This document shows, one piece after another, positions 6,353 to 13,718 of a stretch of 23,885 bases of DNA. Every line of letters starts with the position of its first letter. Position 1 is the stretch's first letter. Below the pieces are notes generated by a model. That model saw only the letters and a list, made by a program, of their open reading frames with translations, searched no databases and was not told the DNA's origin. The stretch is from CAYXFZ01 sp964464385 (GTDB lineage Bacteria > Planctomycetota > UBA1135), in assembly GCA_964464385.1 (NCBI GenBank), contig CAYXFZ010000034.1:1-23885 (forward strand). Reading direction: 5' to 3'. The translations under genes were made by a program, and so were the position numbers.

Positions 6353-8389
6353 ATGGATCAACTGATTCCCACCCTTCCCTGGATCAGTGCCGGCTTGGCA
6401 CTGATCAGTGCCCTCCTCTTCCATCGCAAGGTCATGGCCGCATCGCCCGGCAACGACCGCATGCAAGAACTTGCCAGCGCCATTCAGGAGGGCGCGATGG
6501 CCTTCCTCAAAACCGAATACAAAGTGTTGGCCATTTTTGTGGCTGGTGTCGCCGTGGGGCTTTACTTCTTGGGCGACACCTTGGGAGGCGGCATGGACAC
6601 GGTGCTGGCCTTTTTGGCTGGGGCCTTTGCCTCTGCCTTGGCCGGTTGGATAGGCATGCACACGGCCACCCGCGCAGCCGTTCGAACAACCGAAGCAGCT
6701 CGCACCGGTTTGGCCCCTGCCCTGACCATCGCTTTTTCTTCCGGCACGGTCATGGGCCTCACGGTCGTCGGCCTAGGCGTCTTGGGTATTGCTACTTTCA
6801 CCCACCTGTACGGCACAACCGAAACTGCGCTGCAACACATTCTTGGCTTTAGTTTCGGCGCATCTTCGATTGCGTTGTTCGCGCGCGTGGGTGGTGGCAT
6901 TTACACCAAGGCCGCTGATGTTGGCGCTGACTTGGTGGGCAAGGTCGAGGCCGGAATTCCCGAAGACGATCCGCGCAACCCCGCCACGATTGCCGACAAC
7001 GTTGGCGATAACGTCGGTGATGTTGCTGGCATGGGTGCTGATCTTTTTGAGTCTTACGTTGGCTCCATTATCGCCGCCATGACCTTGGGAGCCGTGATGG
7101 CGACCACCGATGCGGGTTTTGGCTTGGTCACCTTGCCGCTCTCTATCGCCGGCGCCGGCATCTTGGCCTCCATCGTCGGCACCTTCTTCGTGAAGACTGC
7201 TGACGAATCCAAAATTCACTCCGCGCTTTTCCGCGGCTTGATGGTTGCCTCCCTCATCTTGGTTGGCTTCGCTTGGTTCCTCTGCACCCAAGCTGGATTG
7301 AACTTCGGGGTTGGCCTGGATGGCAAGGCCATCAACGGAATAGACCTCTTCTACGCCATCCTGGTGGGCTTGGCCTCTGGTGTTGTCATTGGCAAAATCA
7401 CCGAGTACTACACCGCCTTTGAGTGCAAGCCTGTCCAAGGCATTGCCGAGCAATCTGAAACGGGCGCCGCAACGAACATCATTGGCGGCTTAGGTGTGGG
7501 CATGAAGTCCACCGCCTTGCCAGTCTTGGTCCTTGCCGTCACCATTGGCGTTGCCTACGAAATGGGTGGTGTTTACGGCATCGCGCTGGCTGCTGTGGGC
7601 ATGCTCTCCACCTTGGGCATTTCACTTGGTGTGGACGCCTACGGTCCGGTTGCGGACAACGCCGGTGGCATGGCCGAAATGGCGGAGCTTCCGCCCGAAG
7701 TTCGGGATCGCACTGACGCACTGGATGCCGTTGGAAACACCACGGCCGCCATTGGCAAAGGATTCGCGATTGGCTCTGCGGCATTGACAGCCCTGGCTTT
7801 CTTTTCTGCCTTTGGTCAGAAAGCTGGCGTCAATCTTGCCATCACCGAACCCCAGGTCGTCATCGGCCTGTTGATCGGCGGCATGTTGCCGTTCTTGTTC
7901 GGCGCCTTGACCATGCAGGCCGTGGGTCGCGCCGCCTTTGCCATGATCGGCGAAGTGCGTCGCCAGTTTCGCGAGATCCCTGGCATCTTGGAGGGCACCG
8001 CCAAGCCGGACTATGCCGCTTGTGTGGCCATCTCCACGCAAGGCTCGATCAAGGAAATGATTCTTCCTGGCTTGCTCGCGATTACCGCCCCCATTGTGGT
8101 TGGTTTGTATAGCGTGCAAATGCTCGGTGGTTTGTTGGCTGGCTCGCTGGTCTGTGGCGTGATGATGGCCATCTTCATGGCCAATGCCGGTGGTGCTTGG
8201 GACAATGCCAAGAAATACATCGAGAAAGGACACCATGGTGGCAAGGGCTCCGACCCGCACAAGGCCGCTGTCGTGGGTGACACCGTGGGTGATCCCTTCA
8301 AGGACACTTCCGGTCCTTCCCTGAACATCCTCCTCAAACTGATGTCGGTGGTCAGCCTCCTGATGCTGCCCTTCTTCATCAACGCCTGA
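6353..8389 (+). CDS. hppA: Membrane-bound ion-translocating pyrophosphatase (K+-dependent type)
   Basis: A 678-residue polytopic enzyme that hydrolyses pyrophosphate and pumps H+ and/or Na+ across the membrane. Seen: the substrate-site block starting GADLVGK at 191, through EDDPRNPA and DNVGDNVGD to 223, and the C-terminal GDTVGDPFKDTSGPS block. The subclass motif reads GNTTAAIGKG with Ala465 and Gly468 where K+-independent enzymes have Lys and Thr, so it should need K+. Whether H+, Na+ or both are pumped cannot be settled by eye. ATG 6353 is chosen over an upstream TTG (6311); it has no Shine-Dalgarno. A palindrome with an extra half-site lies at codons 10-20 (separate entry). It is followed after 2 bp by rsfS. 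Confidence 0.97.
   Translation: MDQLIPTLPWISAGLALISALLFHRKVMAASPGNDRMQELASAIQEGAMAFLKTEYKVLAIFVAGVAVGLYFLGDTLGGGMDTVLAFLAGAFASALAGWIGMHTATRAAVRTTEAARTGLAPALTIAFSSGTVMGLTVVGLGVLGIATFTHLYGTTETALQHILGFSFGASSIALFARVGGGIYTKAADVGADLVGKVEAGIPEDDPRNPATIADNVGDNVGDVAGMGADLFESYVGSIIAAMTLGAVMATTDAGFGLVTLPLSIAGAGILASIVGTFFVKTADESKIHSALFRGLMVASLILVGFAWFLCTQAGLNFGVGLDGKAINGIDLFYAILVGLASGVVIGKITEYYTAFECKPVQGIAEQSETGAATNIIGGLGVGMKSTALPVLVLAVTIGVAYEMGGVYGIALAAVGMLSTLGISLGVDAYGPVADNAGGMAEMAELPPEVRDRTDALDAVGNTTAAIGKGFAIGSAALTALAFFSAFGQKAGVNLAITEPQVVIGLLIGGMLPFLFGALTMQAVGRAAFAMIGEVRRQFREIPGILEGTAKPDYAACVAISTQGSIKEMILPGLLAITAPIVVGLYSVQMLGGLLAGSLVCGVMMAIFMANAGGAWDNAKKYIEKGHHGGKGSDPHKAAVVGDTVGDPFKDTSGPSLNILLKLMSVVSLLMLPFFINA
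6382..6412 (+). repeat. 16-bp perfect palindrome plus upstream half-site inside hppA
   Basis: GGCACTGATCAGTGCC at 6397-6412 is a perfect palindrome. Its right half, GATCAGTGCC, also occurs at 6382-6391, so in RNA the arm 6397-6406 can pair perfectly with 6382-6391 as a 10-bp stem with a 5-base GGCTT loop. It begins 29 bases after the hppA ATG and encodes a repeated I-S-A...L pattern of the first membrane helix. It could be an operator, a translational hairpin or chance within a repetitive helix-coding stretch. Confidence 0.6.
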
Positions 8390-8391
8390 GC

Positions 8392-8775
8392 TTGACCGAC
8401 CCGTCCCCTCGTCCCGAACAAGCTCCTTTGGATGCGCGCTCACTTGCCCTCACGCTGGCGCGTGCCGCCGAGGAATTCAAAGGGAATCAGATCCGAGTCC
8501 TGGATGTGGGGAGCCTGATCTTCATCACCGATTTCTTCGTCTTGGTGACGACCCAGTCCTCGCGCCAAACCCGAGGGCTGGCTGAGGAACTCAATCAAGA
8601 GGCCAAGGCCCTCTGTGGCCACAAGGGCATTTTGGAGGGAGACTCCAGCTCGTCTTGGCTCCTGATGGATTTTGGAAATGTGGTCGTGCACCTGCTGACG
8701 GAAGAGGCCCGGGAGTTCTATGACCTGGACCGCCTCTGGGCCGACGCGCCTGAAGTCGAGGTCGCTGCGGCCTAA
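8392..8775 (+). CDS. rsfS: Ribosomal silencing factor RsfS (Iojap/YbeB)
   Basis: A 127-residue protein, normal for the family, which binds ribosomal protein uL14 and blocks subunit joining when nutrients are short. Conserved features are seen: LDVGSLIFITDFFVL, the SSRQ segment, a SSWLLMDFGNVVVHL core and the FYDLDRLW end. The TTG start is two bases after the hppA stop; no clear Shine-Dalgarno is present, so translation may depend on coupling to hppA. In many bacteria rsfS sits with nadD or other translation genes; here it follows hppA. It converges on the metallophosphoesterase gene with a 6-bp gap and no obvious terminator. Confidence 0.93.
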   Translation: MTDPSPRPEQAPLDARSLALTLARAAEEFKGNQIRVLDVGSLIFITDFFVLVTTQSSRQTRGLAEELNQEAKALCGHKGILEGDSSSSWLLMDFGNVVVHLLTEEAREFYDLDRLWADAPEVEVAAA

Positions 8776-8781
8776 CCCCCC

Positions 8782-9732
8782 TCAAATGAGGATCAGTTCC
8801 CGCTCAGGCCAGCGGAGGACTCCTAGGGCAGCCACCGTAGTGCGACTCCAGGGCCGTAGGAGACGCTCCTCCTCGCGGTGTCCATTGGAGAAGTCCACGC
8901 ACCAAGCATGGCCTCGGGGCCCCAGAGGGGTCGTCAGGGAGGGGCCAGGACGAAAGGGCCCGGGAATGGACGTGAGGGACTTCCGAGAATTCTGGCTGCG
9001 CCAATAGTGGCCAAATACCACCGTTTCGGGTTCGCGCCAAGCCTCCCACCAAGGGACGCGGGCTAGGCGCCGGGGTTGCCCACTCGCCTGAAACGGGACA
9101 CCCTGCCAGCGCGCTTCCAGGCCCGAGGTCAGGACTCGGACTGGGTGCTCGTTCTGCAGGATCAGCTCCCACTCCTGGGTCCTCTTGGCATGAGGGTTTT
9201 CCGCCATGAGTTGCTGATCCAAAGTAGCGGACCAGGGTCCCACGAGGCCCCGAACCCTCCGCAAACGGTCCACGGAGGGGGCGTGCCAACAGGCATGGAC
9301 GATCTTGAGTTCGTCGTTCTCTAGGGCAAGGGGCAAGGATTGAAAAAACTCCAAGAGCCGGTGGCGGTCCTGGCCCTGGGCTTGGCGTTGCGGCAGGATG
9401 CGCTTGCAACCTCGCACAAACTGGGGCTGGCCATGCCACCACTCGTTGCCCTGGCGGGCACGCCCCATGAGGAGGTTCAACTCATGATTGCCCAGGACAC
9501 AAAGGGCAAGACCTCCCTGGACCCATTTCGCAACGCGATCCGCGACCCGAATGCTGTCCGGACCTCGATCCACCAAGTCACCCAAGAAAATCAAGCGCCG
9601 CCCGGCAGGATGAACGCCATCCTGCGAATAACCCAATTGATCTAGAGCCATGTCGAGGGAACCGACATGACCATGAACATCCCCCACAATGTCATAGGCC
9701 CCGAGGGGAATGGATTGGATGAATCGTGGCAT
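8782..9732 (-). CDS. PPP-family metallophosphoesterase (ApaH/PrpE-like)
   Basis: A 316-residue calcineurin-like phosphoesterase. The metal-site motifs are in order: GDVHGH (17-22), GDLVDRGPDS (51-60), GNHE (81-84), then His146/His150 and GH at 241-242. The GDxxDRG form places it with the PPP phosphatases and the diadenosine-tetraphosphatase group rather than other metallophosphatases. Substrates could be phosphoproteins or dinucleoside polyphosphates; sequence alone does not decide. The ATG at 9732 is preferred to an upstream in-frame start at 9777, because the extension runs through the porin terminator hairpin and the motif spacing fits the shorter form. It lies just downstream of the porin gene in the same direction but behind a strong terminator, so it probably has its own promoter. 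Confidence 0.88.
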   Translation of the reverse strand: MPRFIQSIPLGAYDIVGDVHGHVGSLDMALDQLGYSQDGVHPAGRRLIFLGDLVDRGPDSIRVADRVAKWVQGGLALCVLGNHELNLLMGRARQGNEWWHGQPQFVRGCKRILPQRQAQGQDRHRLLEFFQSLPLALENDELKIVHACWHAPSVDRLRRVRGLVGPWSATLDQQLMAENPHAKRTQEWELILQNEHPVRVLTSGLEARWQGVPFQASGQPRRLARVPWWEAWREPETVVFGHYWRSQNSRKSLTSIPGPFRPGPSLTTPLGPRGHAWCVDFSNGHREEERLLRPWSRTTVAALGVLRWPERELILI

Positions 9733-9757
9733 GGTGAATCTCTGGAAGGAAGAGCAT

Positions 9758-9792
9758 AAAAAAACCGGAGCGGCCACGGGGGCCGCTCCGGT
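9758..9792 (-). terminator. Rho-independent terminator of the porin gene
   Basis: On the minus strand an 11-bp perfect GC-rich stem (9791-9781 with 9775-9765, core CCGGAGCGGCC) with a 5-base loop is followed directly by seven T residues (complement of the A run 9758-9764). It starts 22 bp after the porin stop. The plus strand has no T run after the hairpin, so it acts in one direction only. Confidence 0.92.
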
Positions 9793-9813
9793 GAAAGCTC
9801 GTCTTAGACGGGC

Positions 9814-10920
9814 TCAGAAGCTGAGGCTGAGTTGCAGGTACAGGACCTCGACATCGACGCCGGCGTTGTCGCCGGTGCCGTAGCCAAGGTAACCGGCAAC
9901 GCCGCTACCCAGAGCCTTGGAAACTTCGATGTCGGTCTCGGAGTAGTCGGCGCCAGCAACATCAGCGCTGACAATCGTGAGGCTGGTGTCCCAGCCTTCC
10001 ATGAGCGAGAGGCTCGCGGAAATCTGAGTGCTACTGATGTCACCACTGTAAACGCCACCGAGGGTATCGGAGATACCAAAGGCACCGTGAGTGGCCGCAT
10101 CAATTTCCAAGCCAGCAGCATCACAGTCGGTCAAGGTGACGGTCAGGTCGGAGATCATTCCGCCAGACATGTCGCCCAAGCCAATGCCGAGGTCAACGGA
10201 GTAACCAGAAGCAAGGTCGTTGGAAGCGTACTCACCAGACCAGCTGATCATGGAGATGTCGCCACCGGAGCTGACGGTGTAAGTGGAATCGTCGCCTACA
10301 GTGATGTAGTCGATGTCCAGACCATTCAGGAAGCCGTTGTCGCCAAGGCCAATGGATGTGCTGGCAGTCCAGAGCGAACCAATGCCAAAGTCATCGTACA
10401 TGCCAATGCTGAGGTCGAAGCCACCGAAGCTGTTGCCGTACCAGAGGCCGGTGTAAGCAGAGGGGCGATCATCCCACTCGTCGGTACCGAGAATGTTGCC
10501 GGAACCAAGGGTCACGTAGCTGTGACCAATCTTGGCGGAACCGCCATCACCCAAGAGATCGTTGGCAGAGAACCAGGACTGGGAGACGTCACCGGCATTG
10601 TTGGTGCCGCCAGCGTTGCCCCAAGATTCGTTGGAGGTGAACTGGATGAATGCCGAAGCGCCTTCGTTGACGTCAAAGGCCGCGTTCAAGCGAGCGCGAA
10701 CATCAACAGAATTGGCACCCATTGCGTTGTTGCGAACGCGGGCATCACCAGAGAAATCGGCACCAGTGGAGCCGTTGGCGGTGGCGCCACCAGGGGCGAC
10801 AAGAACACCAGAGTTAAGGTCAGCCAGGGCACGCTCGAGGCTGTCGCCCTGCTGGGCAATGCCTTGAGTACCCATGGCAATTACGGCCGTCAGGGCCAGA
10901 GTCAGAGTGCGCAGAGTCAT
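9814..10920 (-). CDS. Outer-membrane beta-barrel (porin-like) protein
   Basis: A 368-residue secreted protein. The N-terminus MTLRTLTLALTAVIAMGTQG is a typical signal peptide, probably cut after Ala22 (GIA/QQ). The mature protein is acidic, rich in Gly, Ser, Asp and aromatic residues, has many short alternating amphipathic stretches (for example SAFIQFTSNES, VLYLQLSLSF) and ends in Phe, the usual recognition signal of the barrel-assembly machinery. It most resembles general diffusion porins; pore specificity is not readable. The reading frame is open almost 100 codons further upstream, but that part has no signal-peptide character and is rejected. A long leader, a dedicated terminator and a single-gene unit suggest high, separately controlled expression. 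Confidence 0.85.
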   Translation of the reverse strand: MTLRTLTLALTAVIAMGTQGIAQQGDSLERALADLNSGVLVAPGGATANGSTGADFSGDARVRNNAMGANSVDVRARLNAAFDVNEGASAFIQFTSNESWGNAGGTNNAGDVSQSWFSANDLLGDGGSAKIGHSYVTLGSGNILGTDEWDDRPSAYTGLWYGNSFGGFDLSIGMYDDFGIGSLWTASTSIGLGDNGFLNGLDIDYITVGDDSTYTVSSGGDISMISWSGEYASNDLASGYSVDLGIGLGDMSGGMISDLTVTLTDCDAAGLEIDAATHGAFGISDTLGGVYSGDISSTQISASLSLMEGWDTSLTIVSADVAGADYSETDIEVSKALGSGVAGYLGYGTGDNAGVDVEVLYLQLSLSF

Positions 10921-11418
10921 GGTAGTTTTTTGTTTCGTTCCTTTAGATCCGGGAGGATCGGGTTGGACCCGCTCGCTGCGGGAGAGAGTTCCGCCTGTTC
11001 GAGAAGCCGAACGAGAACGGGTCGAGTTGTGAGTCAATCCAGCTTCCCCAAGGGAGACAACCGAATTCGAGCCGGACATTGTCCCGTCGCGAAGCGTCGA
11101 GGCAAGACCTTTTCTGGAGAAAGAGCCAATCCAGGAACCGGGGGCCCCTTGGAGGAGAAATCGGCCCACTCCCTTGCCGTTTTCCCCAAAACAAAGTTTC
11201 CCACAGGACCTTTCCAAATTCTCTTAACTTAATTCAAATAAACATCTTACGAAGGAAATGGCTAAAAATTCAGGGCCGCTTCCCTCCCTATCTTTCAAAA
11301 TCGCAATTCGCAACAGTTGAAAAAAACAAGACTTATGCTCTTTTTCTGGTTTTTTCGGCATTTCTGGCTGGCTTTTCCGCCCAACGCCGAAACTACGGGG
11401 GAGCCCGCCTTCCTCCCG
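10921..11418. other. Divergent non-coding region between porin and polysaccharide operon
   Basis: About 500 bases with no convincing gene. The porin-proximal part is GC-rich like coding DNA. The part from about 11175 to 11390 is clearly more AT-rich, with A and T runs and a short inverted repeat GTTTT-CCCC-AAAAC (11179-11192). It must hold the promoters of the leftward porin gene and the rightward eight-gene operon. I could not find a -35/-10 pair good enough to name: a TATGCT at 11334-11339 is the best -10-like hexamer on the plus strand but has a poor -35 partner. No sigma-54 -24/-12 element was found by eye. Confidence 0.6.
10946..10971 (-). promoter_or_regulatory. Tandem small hairpins in the porin leader
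   Basis: Two adjacent inverted repeats sit 26-51 bases upstream of the porin ATG: GATCC-GGGA-GGATC (10946-10959) and CGGGT-TGG-ACCCG (10959-10971). Downstream of them the leader is A-rich (AAAGGAACG, then a run of A). The AGGA is about 18 bases from the ATG, too far for a normal Shine-Dalgarno. A role in mRNA stability or translation control is possible; each stem is short. Confidence 0.35.
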
Positions 11419-12594
11419 GTGCGCATCCTCCACCTTCACGACGCTCCTCACCTAACCGGTGGAGCGACTCACTACCTCGGCAACCTATTGAGGGAGTGGG
11501 ATCGGCGTGGACATTCCCAGGCCTTATTTTCCTTGGGCCAGGCCGATTCTGCTCTCCCGGGGAGCCACCACAGCTTCCCTTACTCCATGCCACAGTCCAT
11601 CTGGCGCCGTCGCAAGGACTTTCATGGCTTCTTCCCGGAATTAGCGGATTGCCTAGAAACAACCCTGGATTCCTTCCAGCCAGACCTCGTTCACTTGCAA
11701 AACTGGCCCGTATTTCGGCCTACCCTTTATAGGGTCCTAGGAAAAAGGTCCCTTCCCATTTTCCAAACCGTGCACGATCAAGCACTTCGAGATCCCAACC
11801 CCACTGGCCGGGATCGAGGTGGCCCTTGGGGATTGGCTCGCCGTTTTCTGGATCGGAGAAGGGTGCAGCACAGTTTTCACTTGGCCTTGGAGACCACAGA
11901 CGTGTTCTTCTGCCACAGTTTGTCCATCGCCTGCAATTTGGGGCTGGCCGAGGAAAAAACCGCCCTGATCCGCCTGCCTATCCCGAAGGCCGATTCCCAG
12001 CATCCGGGGGGGACCAGAGCCGAGGGCTTGCACCTCTTGTTCGCCGGATCCCTTTTTCGCTCCAAGGGGGCAGACCTCCTCCTGCGTGCCCTCGCCCAGC
12101 TTCCGAAAGCATGGTCCTTGTCCCTGGCCGGAGAAGGCGATCAGAAAAACAAGCTTCAATCCTTGTCTAAGGCCCTTAAGATTCAAGGTCGGGTCTCTTT
12201 CTTAGGCCATCTGACTCCACAGGAATTGACCGCGGCTCGCCTACGGGCTGACTTGGCCGTCATTCCATCCCGAGTTCCCGAAACCGCCTCCCTCGTTGCC
12301 TTGGAGGCTGGCGCCCTGGGTCTGCCTGTAGTGGCGCCCGCAGCTGGGGCCATGCCCGAGGCCCTCGCTCCCCCCAAGCGGGGCTGGCTCTTCCGGCCTG
12401 GAGACGTAGAAGATCTCAAACGGGTTCTCCTTGAGGCCGCTGACCCTACCGCGCGGCAAGGGCGCGCCTTGAGTTTGCAGGCCTGGGTTTTACGGGAATG
12501 TGAGCCGCAAGCCCACTATGACAAGCAAGAGGACTGGTATCGCCGCTTGCTTGCCGAGAGGAAAGTCCCGCAGCCGCAGGAGACCTCCGCATGA
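11419..12594 (+). CDS. GT4-family glycosyltransferase, first gene of operon
   Basis: A 391-residue protein from the GTG at 11419, which begins VRILHLHDAPHLTGGATHYL, the standard first strand and Gly-rich loop. Starts at 11335 (ATG) and 11317 (TTG) are in frame, but the added residues (MLFFWFFRHFWLAF) look like translated T-rich promoter DNA, so they are judged less likely. Seen: PDLVHLQNWP in the acceptor lobe, FAGSLFRSKGADLLLRAL as donor-phosphate loop with Arg and Lys, and EX7E as ETASLVALE (E288, E296), a version lacking the usual EGFG context. It opens the right-hand polysaccharide operon; its stop overlaps the next start (ATGA). Sugar specificity is unknown. Confidence 0.88.
   Translation: MRILHLHDAPHLTGGATHYLGNLLREWDRRGHSQALFSLGQADSALPGSHHSFPYSMPQSIWRRRKDFHGFFPELADCLETTLDSFQPDLVHLQNWPVFRPTLYRVLGKRSLPIFQTVHDQALRDPNPTGRDRGGPWGLARRFLDRRRVQHSFHLALETTDVFFCHSLSIACNLGLAEEKTALIRLPIPKADSQHPGGTRAEGLHLLFAGSLFRSKGADLLLRALAQLPKAWSLSLAGEGDQKNKLQSLSKALKIQGRVSFLGHLTPQELTAARLRADLAVIPSRVPETASLVALEAGALGLPVVAPAAGAMPEALAPPKRGWLFRPGDVEDLKRVLLEAADPTARQGRALSLQAWVLRECEPQAHYDKQEDWYRRLLAERKVPQPQETSA
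12578..12583 (+). promoter_or_regulatory. Shine-Dalgarno site for the 12591 gene
   Basis: AGGAGA lies 7 bases before ATG 12591, inside the end of the preceding GT gene; one of the few textbook ribosome sites in the window. Confidence 0.6.
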
Positions 12595-13718
12595 GAGTGC
12601 TCTTGGAGGGCTGGAAGCTAGCTCGAGACCACGACTGGGGTGGGGTGGAGTCCTATTGGAAACAACTGGTCCCCGCCTTGCTGGAAACCAAACCAGAACC
12701 CACTCATTTTTCACTTGTCTCCGCCTTCTTGCACCCCCGCCATCGCAAAACCATGGAACTCTGCCGCAACAAAGGGGCCCGGTTGCGGCATTTTTGGGCC
12801 AAGCCCGATCATTTGCTCTCCCTGGGGCGACTGGGATTTCGGAGTGAGTGGCTGGGGGGAGAGCATGACTTGGTTCATGCCGGTGGACCCGTTTGGCCCT
12901 TTCCCACGCGTGCCCGGCTGGTCGTGACCTGCCATGACCTGATGTTTGAGCATCATCCCCAGTTCCTCAGCCCGAGGACCGCCCAACGCATGCGAGAAGA
13001 TGCCCGCAATTTGGTGGATCGGGCCTGCCTCTGGATAGGCATCAGCGAAACGGCTCGCCAAGACCTTATGGAGACCTATGGCGTGCCCAAAAAGCGAACC
13101 GCCGTGGCCCATCCAGGGGTTCAGCCGGCCTTTTTTGCCGCCGGGGACCGAAAAGAAATCGAAGGAATTCCCTCGACCCAGGAAAGCGGAGCTTTTTTTC
13201 TCTTTCTTGGCTCCCATGAGCCCAAAAAGAACCTCGTGGGTTTGTTGCAGTCCTATGCCTTGGCTCGAGACAAGGGTCTGCGCACCCGACTGGTCCTTGC
13301 CGGTCGCCTACCTGATGGTTTTTCTTTGCCGAAGGAGATGCAGGCGGACGGCATCGAACGCCTGGGATTTGTGCCCGCCGATCGCTTGCCCTCTCTGGTC
13401 GGAGAGGCCCGGGCCTTGGTCCTTCCGTCCTGGCACGAGGGCTTTGGCATGCCCGTGTTGGAGGCCATGGCGGCAGGAACTGCGGTGATCTGTTCGCACG
13501 AGCCCGCCCTCTTAGAGGCCTCCGGCAATGCCGCCCTCACCTTCGAGCCCGCGGATACCGAAAAGCTTGCCGAACTTCTTTTGTCCATCGACGGAGACCC
13601 CGCGCAACGCCAGAATCTCCGCCGCGCTGGTCGCGAACATGCCGCTGCATTCACTTGGCAACGGTGTGCCCATCAAGTCCATCAGGCTTACGAAGCGGCC
13701 CTCCTCCTTCCACGATGA
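12591..13718 (+). CDS. GT4-family glycosyltransferase
   Basis: A 375-residue GT-B enzyme. The ATG overlaps the previous stop and follows AGGAGA at good spacing. Seen: WGGVESYWKQL (the early loop, of the 'GG.E.Y' type), VTCHDLMFEHHP in the acceptor lobe, GISETARQDL, the donor loop FLGSHEPKKNL and EX7E in HEGFGMPVLEAMA (E283, E291). It is closest in style to mannosyl- or other hexosyl-transferases of O-antigen and exopolysaccharide loci, but the donor is not readable. The next gene starts inside its stop (ATGA), so expression is coupled. Confidence 0.92.
   Translation: MRVLLEGWKLARDHDWGGVESYWKQLVPALLETKPEPTHFSLVSAFLHPRHRKTMELCRNKGARLRHFWAKPDHLLSLGRLGFRSEWLGGEHDLVHAGGPVWPFPTRARLVVTCHDLMFEHHPQFLSPRTAQRMREDARNLVDRACLWIGISETARQDLMETYGVPKKRTAVAHPGVQPAFFAAGDRKEIEGIPSTQESGAFFLFLGSHEPKKNLVGLLQSYALARDKGLRTRLVLAGRLPDGFSLPKEMQADGIERLGFVPADRLPSLVGEARALVLPSWHEGFGMPVLEAMAAGTAVICSHEPALLEASGNAALTFEPADTEKLAELLLSIDGDPAQRQNLRRAGREHAAAFTWQRCAHQVHQAYEAALLLPR

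Noticed and set aside
8779..8790. Short inverted repeat CCTC-AAAT-GAGG between the convergent rsfS and phosphoesterase genes.
   Set aside because: A four-base stem without a T run is too weak to be a terminator.
10921..11217. A 99-codon in-frame upstream extension of the porin.
   Set aside because: The signal peptide begins at the ATG at 10920; the extension is rich in Arg, Ser and Gly, has no start with a ribosome site and would bury the signal.
9832..11232. A 466-codon open frame on the plus strand covering the whole porin gene and its leader.
   Set aside because: It is antisense to a protein with a clear signal peptide, barrel-like pattern and terminator; its own translation has no domain or membrane pattern and exists because of the codon bias of the porin.
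11311..11339. A possible sigma-70-type promoter, CAACAG then TATGCT with 17 bases between.
   Set aside because: The -35 hexamer is too far from consensus to call; kept only as a remark in the non-coding region entry.
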